This document shows positions 8,473 through 15,562 of a DNA stretch of 37,022 bases, piece by piece. Source of the DNA: a virus; the IMG/VR virus record IMGVR_UViG_3300033388_004555, positions 1 through 37,022 of that record; one strand, 5' to 3'. Position 1 is the first letter of the stretch; each line of letters opens with the position of its first letter. The notes under the pieces were generated by a model. That model was not told the origin of the DNA. It searched no databases and saw nothing but the letters and a program-made list of their open reading frames with translations. The position numbers were made by a program, and so were the translations under genes.

Positions 8473-10463
8473 TGACTCAGGTAATTTTTAAAGAATTTGT
8501 ACCTAAAATTGATGGTTCTCCAGCCTATATGTATGAGTGTTGGGTTGGTAAGCCTAACACTGATCCAACTGATCAATCGGGTGAGAATCTTTTGGCTGTT
8601 TATGATGGTGAGGGTGGTGTTAGAACATCAAACCCTTACTTTGTTGGTCGTAATGGTCGCCCTGTAAATAGTAATGGCGCACCAATCAATCCAGTAGTTA
8701 ATGAAACCGAATACAGTTATGTTATTACAGCACCTCGTAATGGTGCTATTTTGGATCGCTGTCCGTTAATGGTTGGCTCTATCGCTGGATCATCTGCTGG
8801 TGGTGGTAGTGCTGATTTTGTTATTGATAATTTTGCTCAGGCTTTAGTTACTGATTTGAGTGAATATAGTTTGGTTTATGTCAGATCTTATTATGCTGGA
8901 TGGAATTTGGGTGATCCGAGTGGTCGTAGAAATCCTGCTGGTTTTTATATTTGGCGTAATGGTGATAAACCTGGCGGTACTCCATCAACGGGAACTCCAG
9001 GAAGATTTTTGGATGCTGCTGGTAATGAGTGGATTCCTGCTAAAAGCCAAAAGTTATATGCAGAAATGTTTGGCGCTATCGCCGAGGTTGGTTTTGAGGG
9101 TAACACTAAGGCATTCCAAGATTTATTTAATGCTGGCAATGATTTGGGTCGCCCCGTTTATGCTGAAGATAAGGGTGATTATGAGTTTAAGCTTCAGGTT
9201 AATGAGGCTGAAAACTACAGTAATTTAGAATTCTATGCGATAAAGCTCTCGGGTTACGTTGAGTTTTATATGGGTGAAGAAACTCAGCTTATAAATGAAA
9301 ATCAAAATTCTCAGCAGTATATTTTATTTGCTGAAAACTGTACGACTCTAAAAATTGATGGTGGTGTGATTGATGGTAAGGCTGTTGATGCTGGTATTGC
9401 TGGCATTAAGACAGGATCTTTATTTATTGCTGGTTGTGGAGATGTTGAGCTAAATACTGAGATAAAGAGGTCTGCTCCAATGTATTGCTGTCAATCATCG
9501 AGCAATAATACTAAACGGATTGAGTCTAATGTTTTAGTGTTTACTGAAGCTGTTGATTATGCGGTATCTGGATCTGGTGGCGGTGTCGAGAATTTTGTTT
9601 GCGATACAATCATTTTTGATAATTGCCAAAAAGGTATAGACAGCCAAAAGGATGATGTTGATTCGTTTGGTTTAGATCCTGCTGATCCAATTTGGGGGAT
9701 CGGTGAGGTTTATGGCTCTGTAACTCAAAATCTTTTCCGCTGTAAAGAGGGTGGTGTATCTATTAATAAGGTTTTTGCTGATTGTGATAATAGGTTTAAT
9801 ATTGATCTCGATGTGGCTGATTTTAAATACATTAAATACAATGAGGCTAATGGAGAGGTTGCTGGAAAGAGTTTTAATTTTCTTGGTAGTAATGGGGGTA
9901 AGATTCTTGAGGTAGTGTCGGATAAAAAACCTCTTGCAAATGGGGTTGATATTATCCCTTATACCGATGGAAGTATGGTGGTTTATGAGCCTAAAGATGG
10001 CATTACCAGAGTGAGAGCTACTATTTTTGGTGGTGGTGGTGGTGGTTATGCTGGTGGTTCAAATAATGCTGGTGATGGTAGTCCGTCAACATTGAATCAT
10101 GGCGGGGTTTCTCTTTCTGGTAATGGTGGTGCTAGAGGTCAGTTTATTCTTGGTGGTGGAGCAACTGGCGGTGATTTCAATTACAAGGGTGGTGATGCTG
10201 TTGGTGCAACCGGAGGCAGGGCGAATGCTCCATTCATCTTTAATGATGCCGATGCTCCAGCTGGCGGGTCAGTGCCAGCTTTCGGTGGTAACGGGGATGT
10301 TTCTGGTGATGGCGGTGGTGCTGGTGGTTGTGCTTTAAAGCTTTTTGATATTGATTTTACCTTAGATGTTGAGGTGACTATTGGTAATGGTGGGAATCGA
10401 GATACATCCGGCGGCAATGATGGTTTTGATGGCGGTAAAGGATATTGCGTAATTGAGTATTAA
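8472..10463 (+). CDS. Tail spike/fibre with P22-like head-binding region and glycine-rich tip
   Basis: A 663-aa receptor-binding protein. Residues 1-115 follow the layout of the P22 tailspike head-binding domain: YECWVGKPNTDPTD, then VYDGEGGVRTSNP, then GRPVNSNGAP, matching the family pattern of DP, DG, P, and NG turns. Residues about 190-500 show the short-strand pattern of a right-handed beta-helix. The last 155 residues form a glycine-rich domain with many GGNG, GDGG and GGAG triplets, ending DGGKGYCVIEY, the typical end of the glycine-rich tip domain found on phage fibres and related to the polyglycine sandwich of gp38-like adhesins. No catalytic glycosidase residues were identified. The tip probably recognises a surface protein, whereas P22 cleaves O-antigen; that contrast is inferred. 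Confidence 0.75.
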   Translation: MTQVIFKEFVPKIDGSPAYMYECWVGKPNTDPTDQSGENLLAVYDGEGGVRTSNPYFVGRNGRPVNSNGAPINPVVNETEYSYVITAPRNGAILDRCPLMVGSIAGSSAGGGSADFVIDNFAQALVTDLSEYSLVYVRSYYAGWNLGDPSGRRNPAGFYIWRNGDKPGGTPSTGTPGRFLDAAGNEWIPAKSQKLYAEMFGAIAEVGFEGNTKAFQDLFNAGNDLGRPVYAEDKGDYEFKLQVNEAENYSNLEFYAIKLSGYVEFYMGEETQLINENQNSQQYILFAENCTTLKIDGGVIDGKAVDAGIAGIKTGSLFIAGCGDVELNTEIKRSAPMYCCQSSSNNTKRIESNVLVFTEAVDYAVSGSGGGVENFVCDTIIFDNCQKGIDSQKDDVDSFGLDPADPIWGIGEVYGSVTQNLFRCKEGGVSINKVFADCDNRFNIDLDVADFKYIKYNEANGEVAGKSFNFLGSNGGKILEVVSDKKPLANGVDIIPYTDGSMVVYEPKDGITRVRATIFGGGGGGYAGGSNNAGDGSPSTLNHGGVSLSGNGGARGQFILGGGATGGDFNYKGGDAVGATGGRANAPFIFNDADAPAGGSVPAFGGNGDVSGDGGGAGGCALKLFDIDFTLDVEVTIGNGGNRDTSGGNDGFDGGKGYCVIEY

Positions 10464-10466
10464 GAT

Positions 10467-11585
10467 ATGACGGCGATTATAGATTTTCAAAGAATTATGA
10501 ATGGTAGGCCGCTGCTGGATGGTCAGGCCGCTGTGTCTGCTTTTGGTGAAGATCCATTGGCAAGTGCGCCAATCCCTATCTTTTCTGATATCGGGCTTAC
10601 TGAGCGAATCATGCCGATGCAGGGTGGTCGTTATCGATTAAACCAGCATGGCGATATAACTGATGCAACTACAGGCTTAACCTATCAAACAGCTTACACT
10701 CCAGCAGGTTACTCGCTTCAGTTATTGGATAAGGATGGTATCGAGATATTTCAGCCGTTCAGACAAATTCAAGATCCTGATGTTTTGGCGTTGCCTGATT
10801 CGGTTGGTGTTTCTGTTGTTGCTGGTGAGGTTTTAACTCTGGATAAAACAACAATTCCAGAGATTACTGATAACGCAATTCTTTTTGTTTCAGTGATTGA
10901 GCCTGAGGGTTATATGCCTGGTGATCCATTGGATTACATTTTAGAGCTTACTGAGCTTGGTAATACCGAGTTTGCTGATGGTGCTGAGATTGCTGTTGTG
11001 AATTTCAATACGATCAATGGCTTTATTATGGAATCATCGGGTGCGCTAATTACCACTGATGGAACTTCAAAGGTTTTCCTTAATAAGAATCGCGTAAATT
11101 CATGTGGTATTTTGGATGAAACAAATTCTCAATTTAAACTGAAGAAAATTGATGGTGGTTCTGAGGGTGGTGTTTGGTATGCCTCTGGCGAGCTTGATAT
11201 TATCGGTGGCGGTCCTGGTGGTGAAACATATCCAGAGTTTATCGATATCCTTGATGATGGTGATTTCACTCTTCCAATATTTCCTCAGAGAAGGCATACG
11301 ATTGTTCTTGCTGGTGATGCGTTTTCAACTATCGAATGCTTGATTCCAGATCCAACTTTATTGCTGGATGGAACGATAATTGATCTCTATAACTTAAATA
11401 CCGGAACGATTGATTTAAGGCCTGATGCTGGTGTTTTGGTTAGTGGTATTTTCTATCCTGGAACTAAGCTGCCTACTCCAAGTCAGCCGAATGGAACTAA
11501 GGTTTGCCGGTTTGTTAAGTATGTTTTTGAGGGGTCTCCGGCTTGGTTGTGTAGTGGTGATCTCGTTTTTATTCCTCCGGATTAA
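10467..11585 (+). CDS. Second tail spike/fibre-type protein
   Basis: A 372-aa, beta-rich protein. The N-terminal 120 residues (PIPIFSDIGLTERIMPMQGG, then RYRLNQHGDITDATTG, then GYSLQLLDKDGIEIFQPF) again resemble a short-tail head-binding or adaptor domain, with the same Gly/Asp turns as the preceding gene but little direct identity. The remainder contains no glycine-rich tip and ends in a compact beta domain (AWLCSGDLVFIPPD), like the C-terminal receptor or capping domains of small fibre proteins. The gene follows the first spike by 3 bp without a strong ribosome site, suggesting coupled translation. Whether it is a second adhesin, a branch on the first, or a baseplate decoration cannot be decided here. 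Confidence 0.6.
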   Translation: MTAIIDFQRIMNGRPLLDGQAAVSAFGEDPLASAPIPIFSDIGLTERIMPMQGGRYRLNQHGDITDATTGLTYQTAYTPAGYSLQLLDKDGIEIFQPFRQIQDPDVLALPDSVGVSVVAGEVLTLDKTTIPEITDNAILFVSVIEPEGYMPGDPLDYILELTELGNTEFADGAEIAVVNFNTINGFIMESSGALITTDGTSKVFLNKNRVNSCGILDETNSQFKLKKIDGGSEGGVWYASGELDIIGGGPGGETYPEFIDILDDGDFTLPIFPQRRHTIVLAGDAFSTIECLIPDPTLLLDGTIIDLYNLNTGTIDLRPDAGVLVSGIFYPGTKLPTPSQPNGTKVCRFVKYVFEGSPAWLCSGDLVFIPPD

Positions 11586-11593
11586 GGTGATTT

Positions 11594-11926
11594 ATGTTAG
11601 TTACTACAAGAAAGATTAGTGAGAAGAATCCTTGTTCGGCGCATAAGAGGATTTTGCCGGTGTTTCAGGATGAGTATCCAAAAGGTGTTGAATTAACCGA
11701 TCTACTCACTAGGGCTGATAAGGATATGCCTGAGCATATAGATTGGATATGTAAGAACTTCGGTGATGATCTGCCACAAAGTTACGATTATTCTGCTTTA
11801 TCTATCGTGTCAAAAGCGGCTATTGTGAAAGCCAATCCAGAGCTGGTTGATTGTATCGGTTTAGATGCAATGACTAAGCAGGAAAAGCGTTTAATCAATT
11901 TATCTATTAAAGCCAAAAAGCTTTAG
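11594..11926 (+). CDS. Small paralogue 1 behind the tail spikes, unknown
   Basis: A 110-aa protein that begins after an AAGGTG ribosome site. It is a paralogue of the next gene: both share the block EYPxGVxLxxLxxRADKDM (residues 27-45 here), then two aromatic-rich helices and a C-terminal helix with KRLINL. No catalytic motif, signal peptide or membrane segment is visible. It lies at the 3' end of the virion operon, a place where phages often carry small host-interaction or superinfection genes, but the sequence does not reveal which. I do not recognise the family. Confidence 0.6.
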   Translation: MLVTTRKISEKNPCSAHKRILPVFQDEYPKGVELTDLLTRADKDMPEHIDWICKNFGDDLPQSYDYSALSIVSKAAIVKANPELVDCIGLDAMTKQEKRLINLSIKAKKL

Positions 11927-11937
11927 AGGTTAAGAAA

Positions 11938-12261
11938 ATGTCTTTTAGAGTGACCGTTAATGAAATTCATCGCAAAACTTTGTGTGAAGCTTCATATCCG
12001 TTAATCAAGCAGTTTGAGCAGGAATATCCTGGCGGTGTCTGTTTGTGTGAGCTTATCGAGAGAGCTGATAAGGATATGCTGGATCAGTTGAATTTCTTAT
12101 CGCGCTATTTTGGTAGTTGTGTTGATCCTGAGCATGATTTCTCGGAGATGAGTATTGAAGGTAAGGTTATTCTTTGCACTTGGAATCCTCAGTGCGTTAA
12201 TCAGATTGGATATGATGCGCTGCCTCCTGAAGAGAAAGACTTGATTGATGCTGTCGTATAA
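11938..12261 (+). CDS. Small paralogue 2 behind the tail spikes, unknown
   Basis: A 107-aa protein 11 bp after its paralogue. The shared core is EYPGGVCLCELIERADKDM (residues 29-47), followed by LNFLSRYFG where the neighbour has IDWICKNFG. It differs by holding more cysteines (C16, C35, C37, C60 and others). Ribosome site is AGAGGTTAAGAA. Its last 65 bp overlap, tail to tail, with the minus-strand gene at 12197-12457, so there is no room for a conventional intergenic terminator between the two operons. Tandem duplication followed by divergence is what the sequence shows; the function is unknown. Confidence 0.6.
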   Translation: MSFRVTVNEIHRKTLCEASYPLIKQFEQEYPGGVCLCELIERADKDMLDQLNFLSRYFGSCVDPEHDFSEMSIEGKVILCTWNPQCVNQIGYDALPPEEKDLIDAVV

Positions 12262-12457
12262 GCTCGCTTTGGATTGCTGAGAAGATATCCAGAAACTCAC
12301 AAAATTCAATCTTATGAAAGATATCGATTCCATTGTAATACATGGAGTCGATGCTTAGTTTCTGGTGGGTAGTATCATAGAAACCAGCAACATCAACATC
12401 AATGCTGCTGGTTTCCACTGATATCAGTGATTTTGGTGTTTTAACTGTGAACTTCAC
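12197..12457 (-). CDS. Small unknown protein at the end of the leftward operon
   Basis: An 86-aa protein read from a GTG that overlaps the last 17 bp of the exonuclease gene, so its translation is probably coupled to it. A GGATGA ribosome-site-like sequence lies just upstream. The sequence looks like a real globular protein, with alternating beta strands (KFTVKTPKSLISVE, SIDVDVAGFYD), then GIDIFHKI and a helix with FSAIQSELI. This overall pattern (beta strands, a GxYD, a GxDI, a helix) recurs in small phage proteins without assigned function. The final 65 bp lie opposite the end of the rightward gene at 11938-12261. A coding call rests on protein-like composition and overlap coupling. Confidence 0.55.
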   Translation of the reverse strand: MKFTVKTPKSLISVETSSIDVDVAGFYDTTHQKLSIDSMYYNGIDIFHKIEFCEFLDIFSAIQSELIRQHQSSLSLQEAAHHIQSD

Positions 12458-13169
12458 GAAACATCATCCGATTAAAAACATTGCGCACCAACTCAACATC
12501 AACAGCATTGTAATCTTCGACTTTGTTGATCATGCCGGCTTTGACGTAATCCCATACCTGAGAGCCATCAATATCATCTGGCTTTCCTGGAATACCTAAG
12601 GCATCGCAAATGACTTCGAGTTTGCAGTTGTCTTTATAGCCTACCCATGCAATTTGGGTATCGAAAAAGTGTTGTCCATGCCTTCCATTAAAAGGAATCT
12701 CAAAGCCTGGATTAACACCTAAAACAACAGCTCGCTGGAAGATGAATTTCATATCAAAGCCAGCAACAAAGTGTCCAACAAAGTATGGGGTTGATTTGAT
12801 GTTTTCTTTGATATCGCCAAAAAACGCTCTAAGCATATCGGCTTCACTGTCAAAAACATTAGGATCGCGCGAGAGTGATTTGACTTTCTCATCGCCAATC
12901 GCCCATGCAATAGTGATGATTTCACCTTTTGAGCCTGTTAAGCCGGTTTTACGGTACTGAGTATCAATGGCTTCATCTCTCACACCTTCATACTTGCCTT
13001 CACCATTAATCCAGGCATCAATAGTTTCTTGCTTCTTGATTGCTGCTGGTGGCTTTATGGATTGCGCGATTAGGGTTTTTGATTCGGCTTCGGGTTGCTC
13101 AGGGATAGTTTCAATATCCATAAACACTTCATGCTTAGGCAAAAACTTTGTTCTCTTATCTTCACTCAT
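12441..13169 (-). CDS. DEDDy-type 3'-5' exonuclease (PolB exonuclease-like)
   Basis: A 242-aa protein of the predicted 3'-5' exonuclease family related to the proofreading domain of B-family DNA polymerases. Three exonuclease motifs are visible: FMDIETIP (first Asp and Glu), VGHFVAGFDMKF (second Asp), and DYNAVDVELV near the C-terminus (Tyr and last Asp). The start at 13169 is chosen over an in-frame GTG/ATG further upstream because AAAGGA precedes it at proper distance and it follows the Erf stop by one base. Paired with Erf, it probably supplies the 3' or 5' strand resection for single-strand annealing, as exonuclease-annealase pairs do in other phages; polarity in this case is the family expectation, not seen. 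Confidence 0.8.
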   Translation of the reverse strand: MSEDKRTKFLPKHEVFMDIETIPEQPEAESKTLIAQSIKPPAAIKKQETIDAWINGEGKYEGVRDEAIDTQYRKTGLTGSKGEIITIAWAIGDEKVKSLSRDPNVFDSEADMLRAFFGDIKENIKSTPYFVGHFVAGFDMKFIFQRAVVLGVNPGFEIPFNGRHGQHFFDTQIAWVGYKDNCKLEVICDALGIPGKPDDIDGSQVWDYVKAGMINKVEDYNAVDVELVRNVFNRMMFREVHS

Positions 13170-13170
13170 G

Positions 13171-14037
13171 TTAAGTCCTTTGAGGTTCGTTGGTTTTAAT
13201 GATTGTTTGTGATGGTTTTTCACCAATCGTTTTGTTCAGGTGTTCACGTTTTTTCCTGAAGGCGGTAAGCATTTGTTTATCAATCTTGCTGGATTTTGCG
13301 CGAGAATAAACAAGGTCTAAATCGTTATGGTTGTTACAACCGTTAATATATTCCTGGCATTGCTGAACGGTAATTACATCAACCGGAGGTGGGTTTGGTT
13401 TGTTGTTTTGAGATACGCTCAGATCAGTTTCAGAGGTTGGGTGTGACTGCTGAGCGGTTGCATCAGGCTTAATTCCGCTATGGCTAGCTTCCTCATGCTC
13501 ATTCTCACCTTCAACGGGGATACAGAAGAGCTGGAAGCAAAGAGCCTTGTAAGCGTTGCTCATGGCTGTGAGAGTGCCTTTGTGATCGTGAGTCATTGCC
13601 TCACCAATCACGGTTGTTTCATACTGAGAGCCATCTTTGGCTGATATCAGTTTGTATTCAACTTCGAGATGGGTGTGGAATACAACATAGCCAGAGATTT
13701 TTTCGCGCTCATTGATTGTACGAGATTTAACATTTGGCATTGTGATTAAGCCGTATTTAGCCAGCAGTTTTGATATTGAGTTATAGATATCATCAATACC
13801 GCGAAAGAGATAAAATTCATCTTCATGCTGCTGAGCTTTTTTGATGCCGATTATTGAGATATCGGCTTGGACTTGGTTAATCGCTGTTAAAACATGAGGT
13901 GTTTTTTCATCAGGATCAACCAGAGTGAAGATAATATCTTCAGACTGATCTTCGGTTGGTTTATTGTCTGCTTTGGTTGTGGTTTTCTTTTTTGGTGCTG
14001 CTTTTTTGCTAGCAGTTTTTTTACTATCTTCAGTCAT
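13171..14037 (-). CDS. erf: Erf-family single-strand annealing protein
   Basis: A 288-aa protein. The N-terminal 35 residues are Lys/Ala/Thr-rich (KKTASKKAAPKKKTTTKAD), a likely flexible DNA-binding tail. The Erf domain follows: FRGIDDIYNSISKLLAKYGL near residues 74-93, and GEAMTHDHKGTLTAMSNAYK followed by FQLFCIPVEG near 146-177, all family hallmarks. P22 Erf promotes homologous recombination and circularisation of the injected DNA by annealing complementary strands. A low-complexity linker (QQSHPTSETDLSVSQNN) leads to a C-terminal helical domain. Strong ribosome site GGAGAAATATA before the ATG. It sits directly upstream of the exonuclease gene in the leftward operon. Confidence 0.85.
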   Translation of the reverse strand: MTEDSKKTASKKAAPKKKTTTKADNKPTEDQSEDIIFTLVDPDEKTPHVLTAINQVQADISIIGIKKAQQHEDEFYLFRGIDDIYNSISKLLAKYGLITMPNVKSRTINEREKISGYVVFHTHLEVEYKLISAKDGSQYETTVIGEAMTHDHKGTLTAMSNAYKALCFQLFCIPVEGENEHEEASHSGIKPDATAQQSHPTSETDLSVSQNNKPNPPPVDVITVQQCQEYINGCNNHNDLDLVYSRAKSSKIDKQMLTAFRKKREHLNKTIGEKPSQTIIKTNEPQRT

Positions 14038-14049
14038 TATATTTCTCCA

Positions 14050-14229
14050 TTATGATCTGATTGATTGTTTAAGGGATTCCAGTGCAGCATCATACTCGCC
14101 TTCTGCGTAAGCAGTTGTCGCAATACGTTTGATAATGCTGTGATGCTCTTCGGGAATTAGCTCAAGAGCCATTGAGTATTGTGGGGATGTGAAGTCGATC
14201 TGAGGTTGATCAGAAGAGTTATTAGCCAT
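14050..14229 (-). CDS. Small leftward early protein, unknown
   Basis: A 59-aa protein preceding erf. It opens MANNSSDQPQIDF and ends with a helix YDAALESLKQSIRS. AGGAAATTGAT gives a well-spaced ribosome site before the ATG; the same AATTGATATG start block recurs at three rightward early genes. It is acidic and has no recognised domain. It is the first gene after the promoter-operator at 14264-14292, so it is likely the promoter-proximal cistron of the erf-exonuclease operon. Function is unknown. Confidence 0.65.
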   Translation of the reverse strand: MANNSSDQPQIDFTSPQYSMALELIPEEHHSIIKRIATTAYAEGEYDAALESLKQSIRS

Positions 14230-14263
14230 ATCAATTTCCTAAACATATCAAGTAATATGACTA

Positions 14264-14292
14264 ATACTAGGTAAACTATTTACGGTGGTCAA
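14264..14292 (-). promoter_or_regulatory. Leftward promoter with palindrome in the spacer
   Basis: On the minus strand TTGACC (14287-14292) and TAGTAT (14264-14269) are separated by exactly 17 bp, a good sigma-70 arrangement. The perfect inverted repeat GTAAA-N3-TTTAC at 14271-14283 fills the spacer, so a protein bound there would block polymerase. The promoter would drive 14050-14229, erf and the exonuclease. The -35 lies within the last codons of the HTH gene. Confidence 0.6.
14271..14283. repeat. Operator-like palindrome GTAAA-CTA-TTTAC
   Basis: A perfect 5-bp inverted repeat with a 3-bp centre. Same design as GTAAA-GAA-TTTAC at 31158-31170, and related to the TAAATAATTTA core at 14744 and 17444. 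Its placement inside promoter spacers argues for a regulator-binding site. Confidence 0.6.
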
Positions 14293-14458
14293 GCATTTTC
14301 CGAATTTTTTTCTCGCGTAAGCCAAAACAAAAAGCCTCGAAGCGATCAGGATTGTTTTTCATCCAGTTCCCCATTGTTTCCCTGCTTGTATTTCCCAATT
14401 CAACAGCTTCTTTTATGCTGTCGATATCGTATTTCTTTAGTTCCGCTGCTAGGCTCAT
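14276..14458 (-). CDS. Small helix-turn-helix protein, candidate regulator
   Basis: A 60-aa protein starting at the ATG at 14458, which follows the strongest ribosome site in the region (GGAGGTGG). The middle looks like a phage HTH: helix SIKEAVELGN, turn, recognition helix TSRETMGNWMKNNP, then FEAFCFGLRE, a pattern common in small phage proteins of the type 'GxSRxTLxxWxxxNP'. It lacks a dimerisation or sensor domain. Its own promoter region carries a partial copy of the repeated palindrome, and its 3' end overlaps another copy, so it is the best candidate in the window for the protein that binds these sites. Repressor, Cro-like or activator roles cannot be separated from sequence alone. Confidence 0.65.
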   Translation of the reverse strand: MSLAAELKKYDIDSIKEAVELGNTSRETMGNWMKNNPDRFEAFCFGLREKKIRKMLDHRK

Positions 14459-14485
14459 AATTCCACCTCCAAAAAATAATAGTAA

Positions 14486-14516
14486 ATAGTAGCACAAAAT
14501 AGGTTGCAGTTAGCAA
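14486..14516 (-). promoter_or_regulatory. Probable leftward promoter of the HTH gene
   Basis: Minus-strand TACTAT (14486-14491) is preceded by TGC, making an extended -10; TTGCTA (14511-14516) is a weak -35 at 19 bp. The 9-mer GTAAATAGT at 14482-14490, half of the repeated palindrome, overlaps the -10, compatible with autoregulation. Confidence 0.4.
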
Positions 14517-14531
14517 GATAATTATTTTATC
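14517..14531. repeat. Operator-like imperfect palindrome GATAA-N5-TTATC
   Basis: Inverted repeat between the divergent early units. Its first 11 bases, GATAATTATTT, recur exactly at 26088-26098 upstream of a small membrane protein gene. Related by eye to the TAAATAATTTA sites. The rest of the interval 14532-14620 shows no clear promoter or gene. Confidence 0.4.
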
Positions 14532-14633
14532 ATTCGGTCTCTGGTGTTGATTGGTGATGGATACATGAATGAAAGGCACGAAATCACCGATCTTCACTAT
14601 TTATAACGCCAGGTGAATTGAGGGAGGTTCAAA

Positions 14634-14738
14634 ATGGCAAAGAAAAATAAAAGGAATGATCGTAGGGCTGCGAGAGATCGCAAGCGCAATGGCGGTCAAA
14701 GTACACCTCAAAACAATAAAGGCAAAAAAACCTATTGA
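14634..14738 (+). CDS. Tiny highly basic protein (34 aa)
   Basis: A 34-aa open frame with the strong ribosome site GGGAGG eleven bases before the ATG. The protein (MAKKNKRNDRRAARDRKR and then a Gln/Asn/Lys tail) has roughly half its residues basic, so it would bind nucleic acid or acidic protein surfaces. The stop codon overlaps the -35 of the next promoter. It is the first rightward gene after the divergent control region. Too short for ordinary gene-calling, but the ribosome site and position support translation. Possible roles include a ribosomal-protein-like or nucleic-acid-coating peptide; none is shown. Confidence 0.5.
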   Translation: MAKKNKRNDRRAARDRKRNGGQSTPQNNKGKKTY

Positions 14739-14761
14739 CCTGATAAATAATTTACTATAAG
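14735..14761 (+). promoter_or_regulatory. Rightward early promoter with palindrome in the spacer
   Basis: TTGACC (14735-14740) and TATAAG (14756-14761) with a 15-bp spacer that is entirely the repeat TGATAAATAATTTAC, whose core TAAATAATTTA (14744-14754) is a perfect palindrome. The spacing is short, so activity may need an activator, or be controlled by repression. It would drive 14796 onward. Confidence 0.5.
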
Positions 14762-14795
14762 TTTAAATCTCACTTGAAATGTTTTAGGAATTGAT

Positions 14796-15128
14796 ATGTT
14801 AGCACTCGCAAGAGCCAATTCAGGCTATAACCGATCCATAGATCAAACACTATCGCTGGAATATGATCATTTAAGCGATGATCTGAAAGAAATCTGCGAT
14901 CTTTGTGATGAGGTCGATCTTCCATTAAGTCTCGATATCAAAGTAACCACTTATTCAATCCAGAGAGCCGAGCCGATGAATGGCATAAATGAGGCTTATG
15001 TTGAGGATTGGCATGCTGAGTGGTGTGATGGTGCTGGTGAGCTTGAGCTTAAAGATTTAAGTGGTGAGGGTGTTGATCTCATCTGTCAGGCAATTCTCGA
15101 TTATGATGGTCGGGAGTGTGAGATATGA
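14796..15128 (+). CDS. Early protein, unknown (110 aa)
   Basis: First larger rightward early gene, 34 bp downstream of the -10 at 14756. The ribosome site AGGAATTGAT precedes the ATG. The protein is acidic (many Asp and Glu), starts MLALARANSGYNRSIDQ and has a C-terminal beta segment (AWCDGAGELEL-like, residues 74-90). No recognised domain. It overlaps the next gene by ATGA. Acidic early proteins of this size are frequent host-interaction factors, but nothing in this sequence proves that. Confidence 0.6.
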   Translation: MLALARANSGYNRSIDQTLSLEYDHLSDDLKEICDLCDEVDLPLSLDIKVTTYSIQRAEPMNGINEAYVEDWHAEWCDGAGELELKDLSGEGVDLICQAILDYDGRECEI

Positions 15129-15562
15129 GTTTTAAAAATGGTGATTTAATTGCAATAAAAAGTATTGAGTATGTGGTCACATCTGATGATGAGGTTGCCA
15201 ATGTGGTTGCATCTCCAAATCGATTTAATCCGGTGTCTGGAGATATGATGTTGGATGGTGGTCTTGTCAATACTGAGGTGATAAGAGGTAGGAGATTTAG
15301 GCGTTTCAGTCGTGATGGTCAGTGTGAGGTTGATATCATGATTGGATTGTCGAATGAGGTTGCTGATATTTTTGGTTTTAGAGAAGAGGCGTTTTTGGCT
15401 TTAGAATCAGAGGTTGAAAATCAGAGTGATTTTATTCAGAGGTTGCAGCGATACAATAAAGATTTGGCTAAAGCTAATATTGATATGGCAGAGGAAAAGC
15501 TTGATTTGCAAAGCGCAGGTTTCTGGAGGCGTTTTATCTGGTTGTTTGTGGGGGTGAAGTAA
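15125..15562 (+). CDS. Early protein with coiled coil and hydrophobic C-terminus
   Basis: A 145-aa protein in an ATGA overlap with the previous gene. The first 80 residues are a beta-rich unit (GDLIAIKSIEYVV, VNTEVIRGRRFRRFS). Residues about 95-130 form a likely coiled coil (ALESEVENQSDFIQRLQRYN). The end, FWRRFIWLFVGVK, is aromatic and hydrophobic and could touch the membrane. The stop overlaps the next ATG by one base. Family and role not recognised. Confidence 0.6.
   Translation: MSFKNGDLIAIKSIEYVVTSDDEVANVVASPNRFNPVSGDMMLDGGLVNTEVIRGRRFRRFSRDGQCEVDIMIGLSNEVADIFGFREEAFLALESEVENQSDFIQRLQRYNKDLAKANIDMAEEKLDLQSAGFWRRFIWLFVGVK

Noticed and set aside
10181-10417. Minus-strand Pro-rich frame
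   Set aside because: It is the reverse reading of the glycine-rich tip of the tail spike (Gly codons read as Pro), not a gene.
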